Of a stretch of 64,000 bases of DNA, positions 23,154 through 31,973 are shown piece after piece. Source of the DNA: Streptomyces sp. SS1-1 (lineage in GTDB: Bacteria > Actinomycetota > Actinomycetes > Streptomycetales > Streptomycetaceae); contig NZ_WBXN01000004.1 of NCBI RefSeq assembly GCF_008973465.1, positions 868,001-932,000 of the forward strand. The letters are read 5' to 3'. A model generated the notes under the pieces. It saw nothing but the letters and a program-made list of their open reading frames with translations. It was not told where the DNA came from and did not search any database. Made by a program: the position numbers and the translations under genes. The first letter of the stretch is position 1, and each line of letters begins with the position of its first letter.

Positions 23154-24373
23154 ACCGTGGAGAGGTCGATCGCCCGGTCGACGTCGGCGGGTCGCAGGAC
23201 CCGCAGGATGCCCTCCAGCAGGTAGTAGTCGGCGTACGGGAGGGAGATCTCGACGCCGTCCTCGGCCGGGCGGTTGCGGGTGCAGCGGGCCACCACCGCG
23301 TCCGCCCGGTCCGACTGCGTCGTCAGGCACGTCCGCGCCAGCGCGGTGAGCATCCGCACCGCCACCTCGCGGTACCGCTGCCGTCCACTGGCGGCGGCCA
23401 GGTCGAGCAGTCCGCAGGCCATGATCGCGCCGGCGGAGGCGTCCTTGACGTCGTGGGGCTGCTGCGGGGCGCGGAAGTCCCACACCGGCACATGGTCCGG
23501 GGTGAGGGCGCCGACGGCGTAGTCGGCGAGGGCACGCGCGGTGGCGAGGAAGCCGGCGTCACCGGTCCTGCGGTACATGGTGGTGAACCCGTAGATCCCC
23601 CAGGCCTGCCCGCGCGACCAGCAGGACGTGGGGCTGTATCCCTGCACGGTGTTCGGGCCGAGGGGGCGGCCGTCGGCCGGGTCGAAGTCGTACACGTGCG
23701 GGGTCGAGCCGTCCGGGCGGGGGAAGACGCGCCGCGCGGTCCGCGCGTGCTCGACGGCGATGTCCAGGTAGCGGCCGTCGCCGGTCTGCCGGGTCGCGAA
23801 GGCCAGCAGGTCGAGGTTCATCATCGTGTCGATGATGACGCGGCCCGCGTTGTTCGGGTCGTCGAGCCCGCCCCAGGCCCGGATGAAGCGCCCGCGCGGG
23901 TTGTACCGGCGGATGAGGGAGTCCGCCGCCCGCAGCGCGCCGGCCCGCCAGGTGTCGTCGCCGGTCAGCCGGTAGGCGGTGACCCAGGAGGGCGTGAAGA
24001 GGAAGCCGAGGTCGTGGGTGCCGGTGTCGTCCTGGCGCGGTGCCAGCTTCCGGGCCGAGGCGAGGGCCCGGGTGCGGAACGCGTCGTCGCCGCTGTACAG
24101 CCAGGCCATCCAGAGCGTGCCCGGCCAGAAGCCGCCGACCCAGTCGCCGTCCTGCGAGTACACCCACTTCTCGAATCTGGTGCCGACCGGGAAGGCGGTC
24201 ACCCCGGGCGAGACGGCGGCGAGCTTGCCGACCGCGTAGTCGGCGGCCGTGCGCAGTGTGCGCAGGTCGGGGGCGGGGGCCGTCGCCTCCGCGGCCGCGG
24301 CGGGCGCCGGTAAGGCACCCGCGGTCGCGGCTCCGGCCGCCGTGGCCAGCACAGTGCGCCGGGAAACACTCAT
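23150..24373 (-). CDS. Tat-exported unsaturated glucuronyl hydrolase (GH88 family)
   Basis: A 407-residue enzyme with a twin-arginine signal (SVSRRTVLATAAGAATAG). The GH88 fold is shown by VGTRFEKWVYSQDGDWVGGF, LAPRQDDTGTHDLGFLF, GRVIIDTMMNLDLLAFATRQ (the aspartate typical of the catalytic region), YSPTSCWSRGQAWGIYGFTT and EISLPYADYYLLEGILR. It removes the terminal unsaturated uronic acid from oligosaccharides made by lyases. ATG at 24373 follows GGAGGAG. It faces the alginate-lyase-family gene, and together they form a small uronate-polymer utilisation unit. No dedicated regulator or transporter is adjacent, though a sugar ABC system lies a few kb away. Confidence 0.9.
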   Translation of the reverse strand: MSVSRRTVLATAAGAATAGALPAPAAAAEATAPAPDLRTLRTAADYAVGKLAAVSPGVTAFPVGTRFEKWVYSQDGDWVGGFWPGTLWMAWLYSGDDAFRTRALASARKLAPRQDDTGTHDLGFLFTPSWVTAYRLTGDDTWRAGALRAADSLIRRYNPRGRFIRAWGGLDDPNNAGRVIIDTMMNLDLLAFATRQTGDGRYLDIAVEHARTARRVFPRPDGSTPHVYDFDPADGRPLGPNTVQGYSPTSCWSRGQAWGIYGFTTMYRRTGDAGFLATARALADYAVGALTPDHVPVWDFRAPQQPHDVKDASAGAIMACGLLDLAAASGRQRYREVAVRMLTALARTCLTTQSDRADAVVARCTRNRPAEDGVEISLPYADYYLLEGILRVLRPADVDRAIDLSTV

Positions 24374-24462
24374 GCGGACTCCTCCAACTGCTCGGTGGGG
24401 GAACGGAGTTGACCGAGCCTTGCATGAGCCGCGCCGAGCTGTACACCCACGCGGGCGATGTT

Positions 24463-24476
24463 CATTCACCTGAATG
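24463..24476. promoter_or_regulatory. Palindrome CATTCA-CC-TGAATG, candidate operator
   Basis: Perfect 6-2-6 inverted repeat about 90 bp upstream of the glucuronyl hydrolase start, overlapping the stop codon of the small upstream gene. Its TTCA/TGAA half-sites recall those of the palindrome upstream of the convergent lyase gene. Confidence 0.4.
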
Positions 24477-24651
24477 ACTGGGGACCCCTGGCGTCGTCGC
24501 GTTCGCCCTCCGCCTGGGACGGCTCCGTCCTCGGGACGTCGGGGTGCTGCTCCGCCGCCGTGCGTTCCGCCGGCTCGTCGCGTTCCCCCTCGGCCTGGGA
24601 CGGGGTGTGCGAGTACAGCCAGCGGTCGTAGTACGAGGATCCGCTCTTCAT
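24466..24651 (-). CDS. Small acidic protein with repeated PSQAEGERD motif
   Basis: Unrecognised 61-residue protein starting MKSGSSYYDRWLYS. It contains two copies of the nonapeptide PSQAEGERD (about residues 17-25 and 44-52) separated by an acidic stretch. No signal peptide or membrane segment is visible, and the composition suggests intrinsic disorder. The ATG at 24651 has a strong GGGAGG ribosome site 6 nt upstream, which argues for a real gene. It lies between the glucuronyl hydrolase and a sugar-binding lipoprotein gene on the same strand. Function unknown. Confidence 0.6.
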   Translation of the reverse strand: MKSGSSYYDRWLYSHTPSQAEGERDEPAERTAAEQHPDVPRTEPSQAEGERDDARGPQSFR

Positions 24652-24709
24652 GGCCGACCTCCCTCGACGGTTCTCTCCATGCTCCCCCCGGTGCGGCCGG
24701 CCGACCAGC

Positions 24710-25792
24710 TCAGCGGGTGATCCCCAGGCGGGCGCAGGCGGCGCGCAGCTCCGGGACGCAGATCTGCGCGGCGGTGTGGACGCCCGGACGCACCAGGGTC
24801 CGCTCCACGTCCCCGGCGGTCACCGCGACCGGGGTCAGCAGAATGGCCGGGATGTCCCGGCGGGTGGCGCTGTCGACGGTGGTGGTCGCCACGTCGTCGA
24901 GGGACTCGCCCCGGCCGAGGGCCACGGCCATGGCGGCGGCCGCGGCGGCCTCCTTCTCGAACGGCTTGTACACCGTCATGGCCTGCCGGCCGGCGACGAC
25001 GCGGCGTACGGCCTCCAGATCGGCGTCCTGCCCGGTGACCGGCGGCGGCTTGTCGACCCCGGCCTTCCTGAACGCGGAGACCACCCCGGCGGCGATGGCG
25101 TCGTTCGCGGCCAGGACGCCGCTGATGCGGTCCGCCCCGAGGGCGGTGATCGCGGCGGACATGTTGGCGTGGGCGCTCTCCGGGCTCCAGCCGGCGGTGT
25201 CGTAGGAGCGGGCGATGGTCGCCTCGCCGGCCAGGACCGACAGTGCGCCGCGCCGGAACCATCCCGCGTTGGCGCTGCTCGGGTCGCCGTTCATCATGAC
25301 GACGGTCCGGCCCTTCCCGCGGGCCCTCATCGCCGTGAGCAGCGCCTCGCCCTGGAGCCGGCCGACCTGCGCTCCGTCGAAGCTGACGAACCCGGAGACG
25401 GGCCCCTCGGCGAGGCGGTCGTAGGCGACGACGGGGACACCGGCGCGGCGCGCCTCCTGGATCGAGGAGCGCAGCGCCTTGCTGTCGGCCGGATCGAGGA
25501 TCAGCACCTTCACCCCCTTGGTGATCATGGAGGTGACCTGGTCCCGCTGGCGGGAGGCGTCGGCCTCGGCGTTGGCGTACACCACCCGGCAGCCCGCGCA
25601 CCGCCGGGTGACGTGCTTCTCGATCAGCGGCTTGTCCGCGTGCTCCCAGCGGGGGGTCACCCGGTTCGGGAGCAACAGGCCGACGGTGAAGCTCTGTCCA
25701 CCGGTCCTGTCGTCCGAGCCGCATCCGGTCAGGGACACCGTGAGCAGTCCCGCGACGAGCGCCGCGGCGGCGTGCAGCGTACGGGTGCGCAT
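24710..25792 (-). CDS. Xylose-type sugar-binding lipoprotein (ABC transporter)
   Basis: A 360-residue periplasmic-binding-protein-1 family protein. Lipoprotein signal with lipobox LTGC near residue 23, then the sugar-binding fold: SFTVGLLLPNRVTPRWE, QVTSMITKGVKVLILDPADS, AGVPVVAYDRL, FVSFDGAQVGRLQGEAL, GVLAANDAIAAGVV, PPPVTGQDADLEAVRR and MTVYKPFEKEA. It resembles XylF-like proteins and is paralogous to the lipoprotein at 28749-29837; both carry an unusual RC-x2-C pair early in the mature domain. ATG at 25792. No transporter gene is on its own strand, so it may use the ATPase and permease at 29883-31933. Confidence 0.88.
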   Translation of the reverse strand: MRTRTLHAAAALVAGLLTVSLTGCGSDDRTGGQSFTVGLLLPNRVTPRWEHADKPLIEKHVTRRCAGCRVVYANAEADASRQRDQVTSMITKGVKVLILDPADSKALRSSIQEARRAGVPVVAYDRLAEGPVSGFVSFDGAQVGRLQGEALLTAMRARGKGRTVVMMNGDPSSANAGWFRRGALSVLAGEATIARSYDTAGWSPESAHANMSAAITALGADRISGVLAANDAIAAGVVSAFRKAGVDKPPPVTGQDADLEAVRRVVAGRQAMTVYKPFEKEAAAAAAMAVALGRGESLDDVATTTVDSATRRDIPAILLTPVAVTAGDVERTLVRPGVHTAAQICVPELRAACARLGITR

Positions 25793-25812
25793 CCCAGCTC
25801 CCCTCGTCGCGT

Positions 25813-28320
25813 TCAGGGCGCGCGGCCGGCGGCGGCACGGCTCGGCACGATGACCTCGCTCCAGACCTGCTTGCCGCCGGCCACCGGGAACGATCCGGTG
25901 GCCTCGGACACCGCCTCGACCAGGAGCAGTCCCCGGCCGCCGGTCGACTCCCAGTCCACGATGACCGGCTTGGCGGGGGCGCGCGGCGAGGAGTCGCTGA
26001 CGCAGACGCGCACCCGGTCGCCGCGCAGGACCAGATCGAGGCGGACCGAGCCCTGGGTGTGCACGAGGGCGTTGGTGACCAGTTCGGAGACGACGAGCAG
26101 CACGGCGTCGGCCGCGTCCTCGACGTGCCAGCGGCGCAGGGTGCGGGCGGTGAACCGGCGGGCGTGCATCACGGCGTCGGGCAGCCGCCACACCACCCAG
26201 CCGGCCCGGATCGGCTTGGTCCGCATGCCGTCGTAGCGCAGGAGGAGCAGGGCCACGTCGTCCTCGCGCGGGCCGCCGTCGCCGAGCAGCTGGTCGGCGG
26301 CGCGGGGCAGGTCGGCCGGGTCGGCGGCGGCGAGCGCGGCGCGCGTGCGTTCCATGCCGACGTCGAGCGGGAGGTCGGCGGCCTCCACGAGGCCGTCGGT
26401 GACCAGCGCGAGCACGGTGCCGGTGCCCAGCGCGACCGCCGTCATCGGGAACTCGGCGTCCGCGAGGACGCCGAGCGGGGGCCCGCCCTCGACCAGCACC
26501 TCCTCGGTGGTGCCGTCCGGGTGGCGCAGCAGGGGCGCCAGATGCCCGGCCCGTACGAAGAGGAAGTTGCCCTCCTCCATGTCCAGTTCGACATAGCAGC
26601 AGGTGGCGAAGAGGTCGGTCTCCATACCGGTGAGCAGGCGGTTGGCGTGGGCCATGACGACGTCGGGCGGGTGTCCCTCGACGGCGTAGGCCCGCACCGC
26701 CGTCCGCATCTGGCCCATGATCGTGGCGGCTCCCGCGCTGTGCCCCTGCACATCGCCGATGACGAGGGCGACCCGGTCGTCGGACAGCGCGATGACGTCG
26801 TACCAGTCGCCGCCGACCTGCAGGCCGCGCCGGGCGGGCAGATAGCGGGCGACGGCCGCGCCGCCGGGCAGCTCGGGCAGGCGCCGGGGCAGCAGGCTGC
26901 GCTGGAGCATGGTCGCCAGCTCCTGCTCGGCGTCGTGCGCGTGCGCCCGTTTCAGGGCCTGTCCGACGAGCGCGGCGGTGGCCGTGAGCAGGGACCTCTC
27001 CTCGGGGGTGAACTCGTGCGGCCGGTCCCAGCCGACCAGGCACACCCCGGCGACGCTGCCCTTGGCGGGCAGGGGCAGCACGGCGAGACCGCCGGAGCCG
27101 ATGCCCGCGAGCGCGGGTTCCAGGGGGGTTCCGGCGGGCCAGAGGTCCATCCGGCCGTCCCGCAGGGCGAGTTGCAGGGTGGGCACGGCGCTGATCGGGG
27201 CGTCGGGCCACTCCGAGCGCCACTGCGCCCGCCACGCCTGCGGCCAGGCCGACGGTTCGGGCGGGTCGAGCAGGGTGACGACGAGCCGGTCGTCCCGGAT
27301 GTCGGCCAGCGCCACCCGGTCGGCGCCCAGCGGCTCCCGCAGCGCGGTCACGGCGACCCGGCCGACGTCCTGGACGCTCACGGCGTCGTCGAGGGCGGCG
27401 GTCAGCCACTGGATGCGGGACACGTCGTCGGTGGTGCCGTGCTCCACGGAGGTGGCCGTGACCACGCCCAGCACCTCCTCGGGCCGGTCGCCGGAGGCGG
27501 GCCGCACCCGGCAGCTCAGGCTCAGCCAGCGCAGCTCGCCGGAGGGACGGCGGACCCGGAACTCCAGTTCCCGGCGGACGGGGGCCTGCGAGGTCGGTTC
27601 GAGGACGGCCATCAGCGCGGGCATGTCCTCCGGGACGGCGTGCCCGAGCAGGGAGTCCACCTTGCCGTCGAAGGCCTCCGGGGTGGTGCCGACCAGTTCG
27701 AGCAGGGTCTCGTCGGCGTCGATCAGGCCGGTCTCGGGGACGAGGACGAAGGAGCCGGCGCGCATGGCGTGCAGGGCGCGGGCGAGCAGGTGCGGGGGTG
27801 CGGTGCCGGCCCGTTCGGCGCCGAGCAGACGGCCGACGTTGTCGGCGTAGCACTCGAGGAAGCGCTGCTGTCCGGCGTCGAAGCCGTCCGCCGAGGTGCC
27901 GACGACGACGAGGCAGCCGAGTCCCCCGTCGGTGCCGCGCAGGGGCAGCGCGCCGAGGGAGACGCTCTTGTCCGGGGGCGGTGCGGGTGCCCCCTCGGGA
28001 TAGGAGGCCAGGGCGGCGGCGTTCAGCCAGAGGGGGCGGCCGGTGCGGAAGGCGTGGGCGGCGGCCGAGCCGCCGGTCGCGGACAGGGTGGGCGGCAGCC
28101 GGTGCTCCGGGGAGTCCAGCCCCGCCGAGTCGAGCAGCCGCAGTTCGGGTTCGTCCGGGTCGGCCGCGTAGACGGCGGCGAGCGCCGTCCCCGCGAAGGT
28201 CAGCGCCCGGCCGCCCGAGGCGGCCTGTCCCGCCGTGAGCGCCGCACCGGTGCCCGTGATGCCGGCCTCCGGTGCGTCCGGCTCCGGAACTCCGGTCCGG
28301 GCACGGCCGTCATGAGGCAT
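25813..28320 (-). CDS. SpoIIE-type PP2C phosphatase with GAF/PAS sensors and HATPase
   Basis: An 835-residue multidomain signalling protein: GAF-like region (about 40-165), PAS (about 185-290), second GAF (about 305-465), SpoIIE/PP2C domain (about 480-690) and a C-terminal anti-sigma-type HATPase (about 715-835). The PP2C metal motifs are GLQVGGDWYDVIAL, VALVIGDVQGHSAGAA, LALVTDGLVEA and REDDVALLLLRYD. The HATPase shows VSELVTNALVHT and GGRGLLLVEAVSEA. Such proteins dephosphorylate anti-sigma antagonists and may also phosphorylate them, linking a ligand to sigma-factor release. ATG at 28320 follows GGGAGGAAGG. Lying between two sugar-binding lipoprotein genes, it may respond to sugar status (inference). 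Confidence 0.9.
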   Translation of the reverse strand: MPHDGRARTGVPEPDAPEAGITGTGAALTAGQAASGGRALTFAGTALAAVYAADPDEPELRLLDSAGLDSPEHRLPPTLSATGGSAAAHAFRTGRPLWLNAAALASYPEGAPAPPPDKSVSLGALPLRGTDGGLGCLVVVGTSADGFDAGQQRFLECYADNVGRLLGAERAGTAPPHLLARALHAMRAGSFVLVPETGLIDADETLLELVGTTPEAFDGKVDSLLGHAVPEDMPALMAVLEPTSQAPVRRELEFRVRRPSGELRWLSLSCRVRPASGDRPEEVLGVVTATSVEHGTTDDVSRIQWLTAALDDAVSVQDVGRVAVTALREPLGADRVALADIRDDRLVVTLLDPPEPSAWPQAWRAQWRSEWPDAPISAVPTLQLALRDGRMDLWPAGTPLEPALAGIGSGGLAVLPLPAKGSVAGVCLVGWDRPHEFTPEERSLLTATAALVGQALKRAHAHDAEQELATMLQRSLLPRRLPELPGGAAVARYLPARRGLQVGGDWYDVIALSDDRVALVIGDVQGHSAGAATIMGQMRTAVRAYAVEGHPPDVVMAHANRLLTGMETDLFATCCYVELDMEEGNFLFVRAGHLAPLLRHPDGTTEEVLVEGGPPLGVLADAEFPMTAVALGTGTVLALVTDGLVEAADLPLDVGMERTRAALAAADPADLPRAADQLLGDGGPREDDVALLLLRYDGMRTKPIRAGWVVWRLPDAVMHARRFTARTLRRWHVEDAADAVLLVVSELVTNALVHTQGSVRLDLVLRGDRVRVCVSDSSPRAPAKPVIVDWESTGGRGLLLVEAVSEATGSFPVAGGKQVWSEVIVPSRAAAGRAP

Positions 28321-28748
28321 GTCCGCAACCTTCCTCCCGTCCCTGCCGGAGGTGCTGGGGGAGATCGGGGGCACCCTCACGCGGAAGGCGCACGGGAACC
28401 CGGGACACCAGAATCGCATATCCGGATGATCCGGACATATCTGCCGTAGGGGCCTCTTCGTCCGCTGGTGGGAGGGCTGTCACTGCGTTCGCCGATCGAC
28501 CGGGCCGGTGTCAGACTGACCAGGTGGTCGTCATGCCGCCGCCACGGAGCACGCACCGGCCGGGAGCCGGGCGCCGGCGCGTGGCCGCACGGTCGGCCCG
28601 CCTTCCACCCGGCCGGGCGCATGGTGCCTGAGCCGGCCGGCGGGTGGGCGCGCCCGCCGCCCCGCACCGGCCGTCACCGGTTCCGCCGACGCGCCACGGC
28701 ACCGCCGGCCCGGCGGTGCCGCCCCGGCACGCTCGGGAGGTCTTCCGT
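28321..28748. promoter_or_regulatory. 428-bp divergent intergenic region, TCCGGA repeat
   Basis: The gap between the SpoIIE phosphatase and the plus-strand sugar-binding gene holds two TCCGGA palindromes (28421-28426 and 28430-28435) within CATATCCGGATGATCCGGACATAT, an imperfect dyad in an AT-rich patch suited to an operator and promoter. Otherwise it is GC-rich and I see no gene. Confidence 0.45.
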
Positions 28749-29837
28749 ATGAGAACTCGCATACGGGACACCGCCGTCGCCCTGGTCGCGGCCACCACGG
28801 CCGTCGCCCTGGGAGCCTGCGGGTCGGACAACGGAGGCGGCTCCGGCGACGGGAACGGACCGAGGATCGGGATCCTGCTGCCGGACAACACCACGACCCG
28901 CTGGGAGACCGAGGACCGGCCGCTGCTGGAGAAGGAGATCGAGAAGCGCTGCGGCGACTGCACGGTGATGGCCGCCAACGCCAAGGCGGACGTGGCCGCG
29001 CAGCAGCAGCAGATGGACTCGATGATCGCCAACGGGGCCGACGCCCTGCTGCTGGTGGCGGTGGACTCCCGCGCGATGGCCTCCGCGGTCCGCAAGGCGC
29101 AGGAGGCCGGCATCCCGGTCATCGCCTACGACCGGCTCACCGACGGGCCGATCGCCGGGCACGTCTCCTTCGACGGCGAGGAGGTCGGCCGGCTCCAGGG
29201 CACGGCCCTGCTCAAGGCGATGGGCGACGAGGTGCCGGGTGCTCAGATCGTCATGATGAACGGCGACCTCACCGACCCCAACGCGGTCCTGTTCAAACGC
29301 GGCGCCCTGTCCGTGCTGCGGGGCAAGGTGAAGATCGGCAAGAGCTACGACACCCTCCAGTGGCGGCCCGAGGCGGCCAACCAGAACATGTCCGCCGCCA
29401 TCGCCGCCCTCGGCGGCGACGACATCGACGGGGTGTACGCCGCCAACGACGGACTCGCCGCCGGCAGCATCTCCGCGCTGCGGGCGAACCAGGTCCGTCC
29501 GCTGCCCCCGGTCACCGGTCAGGACGCGGAACTCGGCGCCATCCGCCGCATCGTCCGGGGCACCCAGTACATGACCGTCTACAAGCCGTTCCTCCCGGAG
29601 GCGACCGCGGGCGCCGAGATGGCCGTGGCGGCGGCCCGCGGGGAGAACCTGGACCGGGTCGCCGAGGACGAGGTGACGACCGGCGACGGGCACGAGGTGC
29701 CGACGGTGACGCTCGCCCCCGTGTCCGTGACCGTGAACAACATCAAGGACACCGTGGTGAAGGACGGCGTCTACACGGTCCGCCAGATCTGCGTCCCCGA
29801 CCTCGCCGCCGCGTGCCGTACGGCCGGACTGACCTGA
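28749..29837 (+). CDS. Xylose-type sugar-binding lipoprotein, first gene of ABC operon
   Basis: A 362-residue substrate-binding lipoprotein with lipobox LGAC near residue 22. Binding-fold motifs are RIGILLPDNTTTRWETEDRP, MDSMIANGADALLLVAVDS, GIPVIAYDRLTDGPIAGHVS, VYAANDGLAAGSISAL, PPVTGQDAELGAIRRIVRG and YMTVYKPFLPEATAGAEMA. It is clearly homologous to the lipoprotein at 24710-25792 across the whole length. ATG at 28749 follows GGGAGG. The ATPase and permease genes follow directly, so this is a complete XylFGH-type importer. The exact sugar is not deducible. Confidence 0.92.
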   Translation: MRTRIRDTAVALVAATTAVALGACGSDNGGGSGDGNGPRIGILLPDNTTTRWETEDRPLLEKEIEKRCGDCTVMAANAKADVAAQQQQMDSMIANGADALLLVAVDSRAMASAVRKAQEAGIPVIAYDRLTDGPIAGHVSFDGEEVGRLQGTALLKAMGDEVPGAQIVMMNGDLTDPNAVLFKRGALSVLRGKVKIGKSYDTLQWRPEAANQNMSAAIAALGGDDIDGVYAANDGLAAGSISALRANQVRPLPPVTGQDAELGAIRRIVRGTQYMTVYKPFLPEATAGAEMAVAAARGENLDRVAEDEVTTGDGHEVPTVTLAPVSVTVNNIKDTVVKDGVYTVRQICVPDLAAACRTAGLT

Positions 29838-29882
29838 CCACCGGTCCGGCCCGGCCGGACGCACGGGAAGGAGATCGTCTCC

Positions 29883-30656
29883 GTGTCCTCTCCCCCACTG
29901 CTGGCCCTGCGCGGCGTGAGCAAACGCTACGGCGCCGTGGAGGTCCTGACCGACATCGACCTGGAGATCCGGGCCGGCCAGGTCGTCGCGCTCCTCGGTG
30001 ACAACGGCGCCGGCAAGTCCACGCTGGTCAAGGTGATCTCCGGGGTGTCCCCCGCCGACCGGGGCGTCATCGAGTGGGAGGGCCGCCCGGTCCAGGTCCG
30101 CCGCCCCGCCGACGCCCGCGAACTCGGCATCGCGACCGTCTACCAGGACCTCGCCCTGTGCGGGAACCTCGACGTCGTCGGCAACGTGTTCCTCGGCCGC
30201 GAGATCCGCCGGTACGGCTTCCTCGACGAGATGGAGATGGAACGCCGCACCCTCCACCTGCTGGAACGCCTGACCCGGGGCCTGCCCGACCTGCGGGCCC
30301 CCGTCGTCTCGCTGTCCAGCGGCCAGCGGCAGACGGTCGCCATCGCCCGCTCGCTCCTCGGCGAGCCGCGGCTGATCCTGCTGGACGAACCCACCGCGTC
30401 GCTCGGGTTCCAGCAGAGCACCGAGGTCATGGACCTCGTGGACGAGCTGCGCGACCGGGGCATGGGCGTGCTGCTCATCAGCCACAACATGGGCGACGTC
30501 AAAGCCCTCGCGGACCGGGCCGTCGTGCTGCGGCTGGGCCGCAACAACGGCTTCTTCGACGTGAACACCGCCTCGCAGGAACAGATCATCTCGTCCATCA
30601 CCGGCGCGACGGAGAACACGCCCCGCCGGCCGGCGCACCAGGAGGCGGCGTGGTGA
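29883..30656 (+). CDS. Sugar ABC transporter ATP-binding protein (single NBD)
   Basis: A 257-residue ATPase with Walker A GDNGAGKS (39-46), Q-loop VYQDLAL, signature LSSGQ (144-148; Ser in place of the usual first Gly), Walker B LILLDEP (164-170) and switch His in LLISHNM. Xylose/ribose-type importers often use a tandem 500-residue ATPase; this one has a single domain and probably dimerises, as FrcA-like ATPases do. The GTG start follows GGAAGGAG. Its stop overlaps the permease GTG (GTGA). Confidence 0.93.
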   Translation: MSSPPLLALRGVSKRYGAVEVLTDIDLEIRAGQVVALLGDNGAGKSTLVKVISGVSPADRGVIEWEGRPVQVRRPADARELGIATVYQDLALCGNLDVVGNVFLGREIRRYGFLDEMEMERRTLHLLERLTRGLPDLRAPVVSLSSGQRQTVAIARSLLGEPRLILLDEPTASLGFQQSTEVMDLVDELRDRGMGVLLISHNMGDVKALADRAVVLRLGRNNGFFDVNTASQEQIISSITGATENTPRRPAHQEAAW

Positions 30657-31933
30657 AAGGGACCCGCACCATGGCGGACGACCGGGGCACCGGGACCGCG
30701 TCACCCCCGGCCGGGGACGGCCGCGGCCCCCGCGGCCAGGCCGTGGCCGGCGCGCTGCGACGCTGGGTGGCCGTCGCCCGCCGCCGGCTGCGGGCCGGTG
30801 AGGTGGGCTCGCTGCCCGTGGTGGTCGTCCTGGCCGTCGTCTGGATCACCTTCCAGTCCCTCAACGACAACTTCCTCTCCCCCCGGAACCTGTCCAACCT
30901 GAGCGTGGACATCGTGGGCACCGGCCTGATCGCCGTCGGCATCGTCTTCGTCCTGCTGCTCGGCGAACTCGATCTGTCCGTCGGGGCGATCAGCGGGCTC
31001 GCGGCGGCCGTCTTCGCCGTCCTCAACGTGCAGAACGGGGTGCCCGAGTGGCTGTCCCTGGTCATCGCCGTGCTCGCCGGCACCGTCGCGGGCGCCGTCC
31101 AGGGCTACTCCTTCGCGAGAACCCGGGTGCCGGCGTTCGTCGTCACGCTCGCCGGGCTGCTCACCTGGAACGGCCTCATGCTCTACGTCCTGGGCACCAG
31201 CGGCACCATCAACCTGGACGACAACGGGCTGGTGGCCGAACTGACCGGCTACTACTTCACCCAGGACGCCGTCGGCTACGCGGTGGCGGCGCTGGCGGTG
31301 GGACTCGTCCTGCTGGCGTCCTGTCTGGACCGGCGGCGCCGGTTGGCCGCCGGGATGCCGCACCGGTCGCTCCAGGCGATCGTCGCGCGGGCCGGCGGAC
31401 TCGCGGTCATCGCGTTCGCGGCCGCGTACCTGCTCAACCGGTTCCAGGGGCTGCCGCTCGCGCTGCTGATCTTCCTAGTGGTGGTGGCCGGGCTCGACAT
31501 CGTGCTGCGGCGCACCCACTACGGACGGCAGGTGTACGCCCTCGGCGGCGGGGTGGAGGCCGCCCGCCGGGCCAGTCTCAACGTGACCCGGGTGCAGACG
31601 GCGGTGCTCGCCGTGTCCGGGACCATGGCCGCGATCGGCGGGCTGTTCCTGGCCTCGCGGATCACCTCGGTCAGCCAGAGCTCCGGCTCGGGCGTCCTGC
31701 TGCTCAACGCGATCGCGGCGGCCGTGATCGGCGGGACCAGCCTGTTCGGCGGGCGGGGTTCGACCTGGTCGGCGGTGCTCGGCATGCTCGTCATCCAGTC
31801 GATCGCCTCCGGCATGGCCATCACGGACACCCCCGCGGCCATCCAGTTCATGATCACCGGAGGAGTGCTGTTCGCGGCGGTGGTCATCGACGCGCTGTCC
31901 CGCCGCTCGCAGGAAGCCCACGGCCGCGCGTGA
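30653..31933 (+). CDS. Sugar ABC transporter permease (XylH/RbsC type)
   Basis: A 426-residue permease with about ten membrane helices. The family block GIVFVLLLGELDLSVGAISG and SGSGVLLLNAIAAAVIGGTSLFGGRGS are typical of ribose/xylose branched permeases, as is YGRQVYALGGGVEAARRASLN. GTG at 30653 overlaps the ATPase stop and has GGAGG 7 nt upstream; the ATG at 30671 would give 420 residues. Third gene of the importer operon. Confidence 0.92.
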   Translation: MKGTRTMADDRGTGTASPPAGDGRGPRGQAVAGALRRWVAVARRRLRAGEVGSLPVVVVLAVVWITFQSLNDNFLSPRNLSNLSVDIVGTGLIAVGIVFVLLLGELDLSVGAISGLAAAVFAVLNVQNGVPEWLSLVIAVLAGTVAGAVQGYSFARTRVPAFVVTLAGLLTWNGLMLYVLGTSGTINLDDNGLVAELTGYYFTQDAVGYAVAALAVGLVLLASCLDRRRRLAAGMPHRSLQAIVARAGGLAVIAFAAAYLLNRFQGLPLALLIFLVVVAGLDIVLRRTHYGRQVYALGGGVEAARRASLNVTRVQTAVLAVSGTMAAIGGLFLASRITSVSQSSGSGVLLLNAIAAAVIGGTSLFGGRGSTWSAVLGMLVIQSIASGMAITDTPAAIQFMITGGVLFAAVVIDALSRRSQEAHGRA

Positions 31934-31973
31934 CCCCGCGAACGCGGCGCCGGACAGGCGGGAGGTGAGGGCG

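Noticed and set aside
26059..28449. Long plus-strand open frame (about 796 codons) opposite the SpoIIE phosphatase
   Set aside because: In DNA of this GC content the antisense frame of a long gene is often open. Its translation is Gly/Arg/Glu-rich without any domain motif, while the minus strand shows clear GAF, PAS, PP2C and HATPase motifs.
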